NCBI RefSeq assembly: GCF_030147005.1
Contig: NZ_JASLAW010000214.1
Span: forward strand, 1 to 38,417
Direction of reading: 5' to 3'
DNA from: Pseudomonas sp.
Lineage (GTDB): Bacteria > Pseudomonadota > Gammaproteobacteria > Pseudomonadales > Pseudomonadaceae
DNA: 38,417 nt
Position numbers and translations under genes: made by a program. Under the pieces are notes generated by a model. That model did no database searches, was not told the DNA's origin, and saw only the letters and a program-made list of their open reading frames with translations. Below are positions 1 to 7,952 of this stretch, in pieces. Each line of letters begins with the position of its first letter. Within the stretch, counting starts at the first letter, position 1.

Positions 1-20
1 CCAGAAATAAGAGGGATACC

Positions 21-1247
21 ATGCCAGCCATCAATGCGTATTTGGAACACCTGAACCCCCTTTCATCAAAGACGATTGCTCAGCGAGCGAAAGCGAACCC
101 TGCGATCCTGAATCTCAGCATGGGAGAACCCGATTTCGGTCCGCCCGCCGCGTTGATTGACCTGATCTGTCGAGAGGATCTAAACAAAGAGCGGTTTTTG
201 GATGCGGTCAAGCGCTATGAACATTCACGCGGCTCGCTGTCGCTGCGCAGCGCAATAGCAGCGTGGTATCGGCGTCGCTACGCGATTGATATCGATCCGG
301 AAAGCGAAATCATGGTGACCCATGGGGGGATTGAAGCACTCAACCTGGCGCTGCAGACGCTGACCAACCCTGGCGACGGCGTCCTGCTGGCAGCACCAGC
401 CTATAGCCTCTATCAACGCGCCATCCAATTGTTGAACCGTAAAAGCCAGGCACTGCAGCGTCCTGAAGGTGAAGACGAATATGTGGCTGCGCTGGCGGAA
501 AAAAATACCCACGCCTCGGCGCGCGCGGTGCTGATTAACTCTCCGGAGAACCCCACCGGCTACGTTATGAGCGACGCGGACTGGCAAGCGCTCGCCAATG
601 ACTGTCACGAACACGATCGCTGGGTCATTCATGATGAAGTCTACGACACCCTGGCCTTCACTCGCCGACACATCAATGCCTGGTGCATTCCCGCCTTGCG
701 CGAGCGCAGCGTGCTGATCAACAGTTGCTCAAAAAAATTCGGCGTTCCCGGCTTGCGCACAGGCTGGCTGATTGGCTCGCCCGAGGTGATTGAGGCCGCC
801 AGCAGGGTCCACGAAAGCCTGTGCCTGGGCGTGAATATTCTTAGCGAACCTATCGCCGAACGGCTGCTGAGTACCCCTGAGGTGGACACCTGGGTGCAGC
901 AGCAGCAGGACATGTTGGCCGCCCGTAACCGGCACGCGCTCTCATCATTGGGCGAAACACAGGGCTTGCGCTGGCCCCGCCGGCCGATGGGGGGCATGTT
1001 CCTGTTCCCTGAGGTATCCGAACTCTATCGGGCCTTGCCCGCCCGCTTGCGTGGTTTCTCGCCTGATGCCGGCAGCGCGGTTGCGGAATATCTCTTGGAG
1101 GAACGGCAGATCGCAACGGTACCAGGGATCATTTACGGCACCGAAAGCCGACATTATTTACGATTGACCAACTGTGCCAGCGAGCAGGTTTTTCATCAGG
1201 CAATCGCTCGTCTTTCATCATTGAATCTGGGAGGCAAAGGTGCATAA
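21..1247 (+). CDS. PLP-dependent class I/II aminotransferase (first of two paralogues)
   Basis: Fold-type I aminotransferase of 408 residues, usual length for the family. The visible signature is complete: NSPENPTG (Asn177), HDEVYD with the pyridine-binding Asp205, SCSKKFGVPGLRTG with PLP Lys238, and a C-terminal YLRLT Arg suited to bind a substrate carboxylate. It should move an amino group between an amino acid and a 2-oxo acid in the cytosol; the substrate cannot be told from sequence. It is clearly homologous along its length to the fourth gene of the operon (3360-4652), sharing for example the PMGGMFLFP and ATVPGIIYG blocks, so the pair arose by duplication. The ATG at 21 follows a purine-rich AAGAGGGA sequence. 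The stop overlaps the GTG of the next gene by 8 nt, indicating translational coupling. Confidence 0.85.
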   Translation: MPAINAYLEHLNPLSSKTIAQRAKANPAILNLSMGEPDFGPPAALIDLICREDLNKERFLDAVKRYEHSRGSLSLRSAIAAWYRRRYAIDIDPESEIMVTHGGIEALNLALQTLTNPGDGVLLAAPAYSLYQRAIQLLNRKSQALQRPEGEDEYVAALAEKNTHASARAVLINSPENPTGYVMSDADWQALANDCHEHDRWVIHDEVYDTLAFTRRHINAWCIPALRERSVLINSCSKKFGVPGLRTGWLIGSPEVIEAASRVHESLCLGVNILSEPIAERLLSTPEVDTWVQQQQDMLAARNRHALSSLGETQGLRWPRRPMGGMFLFPEVSELYRALPARLRGFSPDAGSAVAEYLLEERQIATVPGIIYGTESRHYLRLTNCASEQVFHQAIARLSSLNLGGKGA

Positions 1248-2580
1248 AAACATTCTTGATCAGCAGGTTATGACTTTTTACTCAACGCACGACGGCACCG
1301 AGAACGCCGAGGCTTTTTCCCAAGCATTGCTCAAGGTGCACCCCGGCGACTGGCGCGCCACCTTCCCGCCGGCGGTGTTCCCGCCCGGTCATCTGAGACA
1401 TATCGGTACCGACGCCGCGCGGCTGCTGGCCATCGTTTTCAGTCTGCCGGAGCGCCTGTTCGGCGGGGACTATTCGTCTTTTCTGGCCTCGCAATGCCTG
1501 ACGCATCGGCAACAAGAAGACATCCTGAGCTTTTGCACACCGCTTGCATTGGAGCGCGCACGGCTGTTTGCCAGGCCGGACGCATTGTTGACGAGCGAAG
1601 GCTTCAAGCTGGTTGAAATGAACGTAACCCCATCACTGGGCGGCCTCGGCATCTGTGACCGTTATGTCAGCACATTGAAAGAACATCCGCTTAGTCATCA
1701 GTTGCAGGAAGCGGGGATTAGGCTCCATGCGCCGGATATGGGCCGGCTCTGGGCTGAGACATTGCACCGCCACCGCGCGCCATTGGCGGACGACCGCGCC
1801 CCGGTAATGTTGGAACTGCTGGACGATCCGGACGAGATTGCGGAAGACAATTTCGGCTGGCCTGACTTCGGCTGGATCGCTCGAGAAGGAGGCTTTCGAC
1901 TGTTGACCGGCAAACCGGCGGACGTCCATTTCACTCCGGAGGGCGTCTATGCTTTCGGCGTAAAAATCGACATCGTTTTCACCGATTTCGTATACGCCGA
2001 GCAGTTGCAATACAACGTCGGCAACGCCCTTATTGCAGCCTTGGTCGCGGCGGAACACCAGGGCCAGATAGACCTGTTCAGCGTGCCGGCCTGCTGCGCG
2101 GTTTACGACAACAAAGCAAACCTGGCCCTTCTCACCGACCCCGACTATGCCCACCTGTTCACTGAGCAGGAACGCGTACTCATCGATGCCCATATTCCCC
2201 ACACCTTTATGCTGACACCGGGCAATGTGGCCAGAGCGATACGCGAACAGAACGACCTGGTTTTAAAGCCGGGGCTGGGCCTGTGCGGTTACCAGGTGAT
2301 GTTTGGCAGACAAATGTCGGCTCTGCAATGGCGTGAGCAGTTGGAGCGACTGCTGGCAGAAGGCGGTTCTTTTGTGTTGCAGCAAATGGTGGATGACATC
2401 TGGACCTACACCCTGCCACATAGACAGGACAATCCAAGAATGGTGTGCATTGGCCCGATCATCATCGATGGTTGCTACACCGGCACCTTTTCGCGTGATG
2501 AGGCTTATCACGGTGAAGCGGTCGTCGTTAACCATGCCCAAGGCGCCAGCTGGTCAACCGGGTTGGAGCGCGCTGAGTAG
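1240..2580 (+). CDS. Predicted glutathionylspermidine-synthase-like (circularly permuted) ATP-grasp ligase
   Basis: 446 residues starting at GTG 1240 behind GGGAGG (1229-1234). I read it as a member of the permuted ATP-grasp group related to glutathionylspermidine synthase. Supporting motifs are LVEMNVTPSLGG (residues 124-135, an acidic metal-binding and loop element), YDNKANLALL (289-298), VLKPGLGLCG (341-350, Lys plus glycine-rich nucleotide loop) and FVLQQMV (378-384). Such enzymes activate a carboxylate as acyl phosphate with ATP and join it to an amine. No signal peptide or membrane segment is seen, so it should be cytosolic. It sits between an aminotransferase and a cytidylyltransferase, which suggests it condenses an amino-acid-like intermediate. 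The family call rests on motif recognition by eye; no close characterised relative is recognised. Confidence 0.55.
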   Translation: MHKNILDQQVMTFYSTHDGTENAEAFSQALLKVHPGDWRATFPPAVFPPGHLRHIGTDAARLLAIVFSLPERLFGGDYSSFLASQCLTHRQQEDILSFCTPLALERARLFARPDALLTSEGFKLVEMNVTPSLGGLGICDRYVSTLKEHPLSHQLQEAGIRLHAPDMGRLWAETLHRHRAPLADDRAPVMLELLDDPDEIAEDNFGWPDFGWIAREGGFRLLTGKPADVHFTPEGVYAFGVKIDIVFTDFVYAEQLQYNVGNALIAALVAAEHQGQIDLFSVPACCAVYDNKANLALLTDPDYAHLFTEQERVLIDAHIPHTFMLTPGNVARAIREQNDLVLKPGLGLCGYQVMFGRQMSALQWREQLERLLAEGGSFVLQQMVDDIWTYTLPHRQDNPRMVCIGPIIIDGCYTGTFSRDEAYHGEAVVVNHAQGASWSTGLERAE

Positions 2581-2622
2581 ACCCCGGACGGCACCCTGCG
2601 GTTATTTTAAAAGGAGATTGAA

Positions 2623-3363
2623 ATGCGTCTTGCGTGTTTAATGGCGGGCTCAAGCAGCAGGCTATTGCCACTGACCCTATCCCAGCATAAGGCCTGTTTG
2701 ATGCTTGGAAAACGGCGAATGCTGGATTATCAACTTGAATCCTTTCAGCGCGCAGGCATCGGACCCAAAACATTTGTTCTAGGACACGGTGCCGCGCAGG
2801 TCGCGCAGATTCTGTTTGAATCATTGGCTGGCACTTCTTTTATTATTTCGCACAATCCGGAGTTCAGATCGCGGAATCTGGACTGGAGCGCCTGGCTGGC
2901 CCTCAGTCAACATCCTGGACCGGTCATTTACTATGAAGGCGACCTGCTGATCCCACCGTCGTTGCTCAAGCAGGTAAAAGACAACCCCGCCGAAATTTGC
3001 ATTGCGGTGGACTCCGAAAGTAAAAACCCCAGTATCGATACGCTTGTTATCGCGCCCAATGGCAAGGTTGAACACCTGCTGTTTATTGAGCACGGGACGG
3101 CAGAAAGCCAGCCGGGCGACGGTGCCATCGGCGAATTTATCTGCTTCGTCAAATTGGGCGAAGCGGCACGGCAGTTTGTCGTTGACGCGCTAAGTAACCT
3201 GCCATTTGAGGGAGAGATGCAGCTTTACAAGATTTTTGAACAGGCATTCTCCCGGTTTACCACGGCCTATGTCGACGCGGGCGGCCGCCCCTGGATTGAA
3301 GTGGACAATTCCAGCGACCTGCAACGTGCGTCCCTTCTGGCCGAGGAGATCCTCGTCTCATGA
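2623..3363 (+). CDS. LicC-like nucleotidyltransferase, probable CTP:phospho-alcohol/amine cytidylyltransferase
   Basis: 246-residue NTP-transferase fold protein. The N-terminal nucleotide loop is LMAGSSSRLLPLT (residues 6-18). It is followed by QHKACLMLGK, where His-Lys replaces the Pro-Lys usual in sugar-1-phosphate nucleotidyltransferases; His-Lys is also found in LicC-type phosphocholine cytidylyltransferases. Further LicC-like elements are NPEFRSRNLDWSAWLAL (78-94), a metal-ligand Asp in YYEGDLLI (Asp107) and the C-terminal WIEVDNSSDL (224-233). The likely reaction is CTP plus a phosphorylated or phosphonate amino-alcohol giving a CDP-linked product and pyrophosphate; 2-aminoethylphosphonate cytidylyltransferases belong to the same group. 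AAGGAG at 2611-2616 supports ATG 2623. The stop overlaps the next start as ATGA. A CDP-alcohol transferase two genes downstream is the natural user of the product. CTP preference is inferred. Confidence 0.7.
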   Translation: MRLACLMAGSSSRLLPLTLSQHKACLMLGKRRMLDYQLESFQRAGIGPKTFVLGHGAAQVAQILFESLAGTSFIISHNPEFRSRNLDWSAWLALSQHPGPVIYYEGDLLIPPSLLKQVKDNPAEICIAVDSESKNPSIDTLVIAPNGKVEHLLFIEHGTAESQPGDGAIGEFICFVKLGEAARQFVVDALSNLPFEGEMQLYKIFEQAFSRFTTAYVDAGGRPWIEVDNSSDLQRASLLAEEILVS

Positions 3364-4652
3364 AAACCCAGAAATTACGACAGGTGAAACCGGCGCAACT
3401 GAACAGCACGTTGTCCAACCTCGGCGTTTACGCCTCAAAGGCCATCTCGCAAGCCGCGCGTGAAAATCCGGACATCATGAACATGAGCATCGGCGAACCG
3501 GCTTTTGGCCCACCGGCGCATTTGCTGGCGGAGATTGCCCGGACCGATCTGTCCCAAGAAGCGTTTCTTTCCTCGGCGAAACGTTATGGCCAATCGCTGG
3601 GCTCCCTGGCCCTGCGTCAGGCGATCGCTGACTGGTATTTGCGCCGTTACAACCTCAAAGTTAATGCCGAGACCGAGGTACTGATTACTCACGGTGGCGT
3701 TGAGGCCGTCGCACTGGCGATCCTATGTTGCTCCAATGCCGGGGACACGTTAGCGATCACCGATCCTTCCTATATGTTGTATGAACGGGCGCTGTTGGCG
3801 CTCGGACGCCAACCTCGGCGCTTTTCGCGCCCGGTTGGCGATGAAGAATTCATTGACCTGATCGACAACGAACCGGCGTTTCGAACCCACCTCGGTGGCG
3901 CCAAAGCGGTGATTGTCAACTCGCCGGAAAACCCATCGGGCTATGTACTGTCCGCCGATGAATGGCAGCAGTTGATGCATTGTGCAGAACGCAGCGGCGC
4001 CTGGGTTATTCACGATGAAGTCTATGACAGCATGGTATTTGACCGCCCCCATTATCCTGCGCGCACCTTTGATCCCGAGGCGAGCAGGACGGTTCTAGCC
4101 AATAGTTTCTCCAAGAAATTCGGCATTCCTGGCCTGCGTATCGGCTGGTTGGTCGGTAATGCGGAATTTATCGCTACGGCCTGCAAAACCCACGATTATC
4201 TGGTGCTTGGCGTTAATCGCCAATATGAACAAATTGCCTTGCGCATCCTTCAAGATGCGCAGACTGACGACTGGCTGGCAGACAAACAAGCACTGCTCCA
4301 CTCGCGCATATGCCTGGCCAAACAACATTTAACGCCCGCGCGGGGGTTCAACTGGCCACGTTCACCAATGGGCGGAATGTTTTTATTTCCGTGCGTTCGC
4401 GAGCTCTATCAACGCTTGCCGCTGGCGCAACAACAACGCTTTGCCACGGTGGGCGAAAGCGTTGCAGATTACTTACTGCAAGTTGCGCGCGTGGCCACGG
4501 TGCCCGGCATCATTTATGGGGAAGACTGCGCCGACCATATCAGGATCGTCCTGTGTTGCGATGACGCGACATTTCACACCGCGCTTGAGCGATTGGCCAA
4601 TTGCCAACACACCATACTCACTCAAAAACTGGAACTGCCAGCATGCCAATAA
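3360..4652 (+). CDS. PLP-dependent class I/II aminotransferase (second paralogue)
   Basis: 430-residue fold-type I aminotransferase. NSPENPSG (Asn191), HDEVYD (Asp219) and NSFSKKFGIPGLRIG with PLP Lys252 are all present, as is a C-terminal HIRIV Arg. It aligns throughout with the first aminotransferase of the operon, but has an N-terminal extension of about ten residues and a longer tail (to LPACQ). Keeping two diverged copies in one operon suggests two separate transamination steps on related substrates, or a heteromer. The start ATG overlaps the preceding stop (ATGA, 3360-3363), and its own 3' end overlaps the start of the CDP-alcohol transferase gene, so translation is probably coupled through three genes. 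Substrates are unknown. Confidence 0.85.
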   Translation: MKTQKLRQVKPAQLNSTLSNLGVYASKAISQAARENPDIMNMSIGEPAFGPPAHLLAEIARTDLSQEAFLSSAKRYGQSLGSLALRQAIADWYLRRYNLKVNAETEVLITHGGVEAVALAILCCSNAGDTLAITDPSYMLYERALLALGRQPRRFSRPVGDEEFIDLIDNEPAFRTHLGGAKAVIVNSPENPSGYVLSADEWQQLMHCAERSGAWVIHDEVYDSMVFDRPHYPARTFDPEASRTVLANSFSKKFGIPGLRIGWLVGNAEFIATACKTHDYLVLGVNRQYEQIALRILQDAQTDDWLADKQALLHSRICLAKQHLTPARGFNWPRSPMGGMFLFPCVRELYQRLPLAQQQRFATVGESVADYLLQVARVATVPGIIYGEDCADHIRIVLCCDDATFHTALERLANCQHTILTQKLELPACQ

Positions 4653-5269
4653 AACACCAGTGGCTGATGCCCAGTAAATACATTGATGGCGCAAATCTAG
4701 TCACCGCTATCAATGTTCTAGTAGGGACCGTAGCGCTTATGCTGGTTTTGGCCCAACGCCCCGGTTTGGCGATCCTATTGGTGTTTGTCGCTATTTTGCT
4801 CGATCACCTTGATGGCTATCTGGCCCGGCGTTTTTATGCCCATCAGCAGGTGAAACGGGCCTTTGGTAAACAGTTCGATACGCTGGCCGATATGCTGAAT
4901 TTCAATGTGCTCACGGCCATATTGTTGTTCCAGCAGTTTGACTCCATGCCGATTCTGGCCGGGGTGATTGCGGCCTCCATCGTCCTGTTTGGCTGCGTGC
5001 GCCTGTCGCACTTTACTTTGCAAACAGGCTCGGGAGATGAGAGTGCCTATGGGCTACAAACCCCTTACGCCGCTTTTGTAATTACCAATATGTTGTTATT
5101 GAACACGGCCGGTCATTTGCCGGACGGAGCGGTGCTGCTCTTCGCGGCCATCATTTCAGTTATGCAAATAACCTGCGTTCCACTGCGTATGCCCAGCCCC
5201 GCTGTCTGCGTCTCGGGGCTGAGCGCGATATTTTTCATCAATCTGTTGCTCTGCGGTTTACCCAGTTAA
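4643..5269 (+). CDS. CDP-alcohol phosphatidyltransferase family membrane protein, PssA-like
   Basis: 208 residues from ATG 4643; ATG 4667 is an alternative (200 residues) and an ATG at 4601 is less likely because it lies well inside the previous gene. The catalytic signature reads D54-x2-D57-G58-x2-A61-R62, then G75-x3-D79-x3-D83, so all four metal-binding Asp residues are kept. The spacer between Arg62 and Gly75 is 12 residues rather than the usual 8. The block after it (FDTLADMLNFNV) resembles CDP-diacylglycerol-serine phosphatidyltransferase (DSLADMVSFGV). Several hydrophobic helices make it an inner-membrane enzyme. It should displace CMP from a CDP-linked donor with an alcohol. Beside a cytidylyltransferase, the donor may be a CDP-headgroup and the acceptor a lipid or small alcohol; which is which is inference. 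Confidence 0.75.
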   Translation: MPIKHQWLMPSKYIDGANLVTAINVLVGTVALMLVLAQRPGLAILLVFVAILLDHLDGYLARRFYAHQQVKRAFGKQFDTLADMLNFNVLTAILLFQQFDSMPILAGVIAASIVLFGCVRLSHFTLQTGSGDESAYGLQTPYAAFVITNMLLLNTAGHLPDGAVLLFAAIISVMQITCVPLRMPSPAVCVSGLSAIFFINLLLCGLPS

Positions 5270-5296
5270 CTCTTTTTATGCCAGGGAGAAATGCTG

Positions 5297-6589
5297 ATGG
5301 CTCACGTTATCTTTATCGACAGCACACCGACCGGTCTGAACGCCTTTCGCAGCGCTCGGCGTCTCGGCCATGAAGTCACCTTTATTCATCCGACCAAGTC
5401 TTCCAGCTTCGTCAGCATCATGACAAAAGACCCAGCTAAACTGGCTGGCCAGTTGGGGCATGTCGACCGTTACATAGAGGTAGACACCCTGGAAAACGAG
5501 CATGTTTTCCCCGTGCTCGAGGCCCTGATGAAAGAGAATCCGTTCGACACGATCATCAGTTCGGCGGAGACCGGCATCATGGCGGCTGCCTGCGCGGCTG
5601 AAAAATGGGGAACGCTCTATCCCAGCCCTCAAGACCTGGGCAATACAATATTCAAGAATCGCTTGCGTAACACACTGAAGAACAATGCTATCCGCTCACC
5701 AGATTTTGAAGTGCTAAGTGAAGAGGCGTTGTTACAAGGCCCCAAAAAAATCCAACTTCCGTTTGTGGTGAAACCCATTCGCGGCTTTGCCAAACAATTT
5801 TCTGCCATTTGCCGCACCAGAAGCGATTTCGATAGTTATGTCCATAACCTGAAAATCGATCGAGCCAATAGCGCCTTGATTGATAGCGTGGTATCGCATG
5901 AATACATCGTTGAAGAGTACGTCACTGGCACGCTGCATTCCGCCGAGGTAATCGTGCGCGGCGGCGAGGTCATGTTTTACGCCACCACCACCCGTTACCG
6001 CGCACATTATTACGACTTGCTGGAACTGGCGGCGGTAATGCCCTCAGGCTTACCGAAACAGACGCGCGATGAGATGAAAACCTATTTGCAAGCGGTGTTT
6101 AGCGCCCTTAACATTCAGATCGGCCTGTATCACGTTGAATTGCTGTTAACCGACAGCGGCCCGGTCCTGGTGGAAATCAATGCCCGGATGATGGGCAGCG
6201 TTTCTCCGATCATGTATCAGATTCAAACGGGCCACGACCCTTTTGAGTATTTGATCCGCCTGCATCTGGGTGAGCCGGTGAGCGTAAACGACGATGATTT
6301 CACCAATGCGGGAATCACCCTTGCCGTGGCTGCCAGACATGGCGGCACTGTCTCTTCATCCTTCGAACCAGAAAAGCTCAATGAACTGCTGGCCCGCTAC
6401 GAGATCCCGCACAATACGCTGAACATTTACGCCGGCAGAGAGATAGGGCGCTACGAGGGCAATTTCAGCATCATGGGACATGTCATTATTCTGGCGGAAA
6501 CCCCGCAGAAAGTGGCTGAAAAAGGGCATGACTTCCTTAACGAAATCGACGCGTTGATCGGTTTAGAAACGGCAAAATACTTTGCCTAG
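5297..6589 (+). CDS. ATP-grasp carboxylate-amine ligase (amino acid ligase-like)
   Basis: 430 residues from ATG 5297. An ATG at 5291 lies only 2 nt after AGGGAG (5283-5288), whereas 5297 has 8-nt spacing and is preferred. The order is that of classical ATP-grasp ligases: an N-terminal pre-ATP-grasp Rossmann-like part (VIFIDSTPTGLNAFRSAR), a linker with FKNRLRNTL (119-127), the central PFVVKPIRGFAKQ with Lys159, the hinge IVEEYVTG (204-211), and the metal/phosphate site HVELLLTDSGPVLVEINAR with Glu281, Glu293, Asn295 and Arg297. These enzymes form amide bonds through acyl phosphates, as in dipeptide ligases of the BacD type. It probably makes the final amide linkage before export by the adjacent MFS protein. 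The partner amino acids are unknown. Confidence 0.8.
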   Translation: MAHVIFIDSTPTGLNAFRSARRLGHEVTFIHPTKSSSFVSIMTKDPAKLAGQLGHVDRYIEVDTLENEHVFPVLEALMKENPFDTIISSAETGIMAAACAAEKWGTLYPSPQDLGNTIFKNRLRNTLKNNAIRSPDFEVLSEEALLQGPKKIQLPFVVKPIRGFAKQFSAICRTRSDFDSYVHNLKIDRANSALIDSVVSHEYIVEEYVTGTLHSAEVIVRGGEVMFYATTTRYRAHYYDLLELAAVMPSGLPKQTRDEMKTYLQAVFSALNIQIGLYHVELLLTDSGPVLVEINARMMGSVSPIMYQIQTGHDPFEYLIRLHLGEPVSVNDDDFTNAGITLAVAARHGGTVSSSFEPEKLNELLARYEIPHNTLNIYAGREIGRYEGNFSIMGHVIILAETPQKVAEKGHDFLNEIDALIGLETAKYFA

Positions 6590-6631
6590 GAGTTAGTGTT
6601 TGAATACCGGCGAGTTAAGGAGGCCATTCAT

Positions 6632-7891
6632 ATGACGGCACCGGATTCGGTTTTTCGTCATCCGGCATTCGTACGATTCTGTGTGGGAGATATTGCCACT
6701 CAAGTCGGCACGGCCATCGTCATTATCATCATCCCCCTCATCGCCATAACCTTTCTTGACGCGACGCCGCTTGAGGTAGGCATTCTCGCCGCCAGCGAAC
6801 GGTTGCCGTTTATCATCTTCAGCCTCATCGCCGGTGTGTCCGCAGATAAGTGGGAGCGCCGGTTGATTCTGTTTTGCGCCAATTTCCTACGCGTGGTTTT
6901 ACTGCTGATAATCACGTTTGTCGTTTGGTCCGGCGCTTTATCGGTGATCACACTGGCTGCGATGGTTTTTATCGTCGGCGCCGCCAATGTCTATTTTGAA
7001 GTAGCTTACTGGACTTACATCCCTGCGCTGGTTCCCGCACGGCTGATTGCGAAAGGTAACGGCGCCCTGGCGGCCATCGCAGGCGCGGCAGAGTTGGTCG
7101 GGCCTGCCGTGGGCGGGATGCTGTTAAAAATTGCCGGCATTCCCGGTGCTCTGTTATTGAACAGCCTGCTGTTTCTGGTAGGCAGCGGCATGATCCTGAC
7201 GGTACCCAAGAATAAACCGGCGCCTCAGGAGGGTGCCCACCGGTCAAGCCTCAGCCAAATAAAGCAGGGTATACACGTCTTATTTCATTCACCGCCGTTA
7301 CGTCGGTTGGTCATTATCGGCGCAACCTGGAATATCTTCGCTTGCGCAGCGACCCCACAAATCATGGTTTACCTGACCCGAACGCTGGGCCTTGCCACCA
7401 CGCAAGTCGGCCTGATCCTGGGACTGCAAGGGCTGGGCGGACTGGTCGGTGCACTCTGTGCCGGCAGAGCCAGCGAAAGACTGGGGCACGGAGGCAGCAT
7501 CATGGTGGGAGGGATGATCTACAGCCTTTTCACGTTGGCCATTTGTACCGTGACGCAATCGGCGCCCCAGGATCAGCTGTTGATCGGTGCATGCCTGTTT
7601 TGCGCAGGTTGGGGGTCGTCAATTGGCGTGGTCAATATTATCAGTCTCCGGCAGTTGGTTAGCCCTGAAGGTCTCCTTGGCAGAATCAACGCCAGCTTCC
7701 GCTTCGTTACCTGGGGGATCATGCCGCCTGCCGCCTTATTAGGGGGGGCTCTATCGCAATTGATCAATAGCCGGTTTGTCATTGTTTGCGCGTGTCTACT
7801 AGGGTTAGCCCTGATCTTGTATTCGTTCCGTAGCAGCACGGCCCTGCTCTGCACTGAAGCATCACCCGAACAGCTTAATCAGAACAGCTGA
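6632..7891 (+). CDS. MFS exporter (EntS-like MFS_3 type)
   Basis: 419-residue polytopic inner-membrane protein with about 12 hydrophobic segments. The start at ATG 6632 has a near-perfect AAGGAGG (6617-6623) at 8-nt spacing; an upstream in-frame GTG at 6596 has poor spacing and would add 12 residues. The N-terminal pattern (FVRFCVGDIATQVGTAI, then VGILAASERLPF and GVSADKWERR) is typical of the MFS_3 drug/siderophore exporter group that includes EntS. As the last gene of the operon after two ligases, it most likely exports the product or gives self-protection. It lies 42 nt after the ligase gene and converges on guaA. Substrate unknown. Confidence 0.85.
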   Translation: MTAPDSVFRHPAFVRFCVGDIATQVGTAIVIIIIPLIAITFLDATPLEVGILAASERLPFIIFSLIAGVSADKWERRLILFCANFLRVVLLLIITFVVWSGALSVITLAAMVFIVGAANVYFEVAYWTYIPALVPARLIAKGNGALAAIAGAAELVGPAVGGMLLKIAGIPGALLLNSLLFLVGSGMILTVPKNKPAPQEGAHRSSLSQIKQGIHVLFHSPPLRRLVIIGATWNIFACAATPQIMVYLTRTLGLATTQVGLILGLQGLGGLVGALCAGRASERLGHGGSIMVGGMIYSLFTLAICTVTQSAPQDQLLIGACLFCAGWGSSIGVVNIISLRQLVSPEGLLGRINASFRFVTWGIMPPAALLGGALSQLINSRFVIVCACLLGLALILYSFRSSTALLCTEASPEQLNQNS

Positions 7892-7952
7892 GATGACGCA
7901 CATAAACATACGCGTCGTTCCAACGGCGTGACTGCTGAGCGCCCAAAAACCC

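Larger units (their letters stand above)
1..7945. other. Accessory biosynthetic island, right part, ending at the 3' end of guaA
   Basis: Seven co-directional plus-strand genes with overlaps or short gaps form one operon that probably continues left of the window, because the first gene begins at base 21 behind a Shine-Dalgarno-like sequence with no room for a promoter. Codon use differs from the backbone: ATA isoleucine and TTA leucine codons occur in the phosphatidyltransferase gene, and A/T-ending codons are common. One hand-picked stretch (5641-5700) is 25/60 G+C against 45/60 for a stretch inside xseA (13741-13800); these illustrate the contrast and are not averages. In many pseudomonads tadA, mltF and purL lie near this side of guaA; here they do not directly follow it. 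The guaA terminator is intact, so the right boundary lies between 7892 and about 7950. No integrase, transposase or duplicated guaA end was seen inside the window. The island status is inference. Confidence 0.65.

Noticed and set aside
6596..6631. GTG start at 6596 for the MFS exporter
   Set aside because: Only about 3 nt follow its purine-rich site, while ATG 6632 has AAGGAGG at ideal spacing; the extra 12 residues are polar and not typical of the family.
7909..7928. Small inverted repeat after the MFS gene as an island operon terminator or att site
   Set aside because: Short, imperfect (ACGCGTCGTT/AACGGCGT) and without a T-run; it does not resemble the guaA 3' end.
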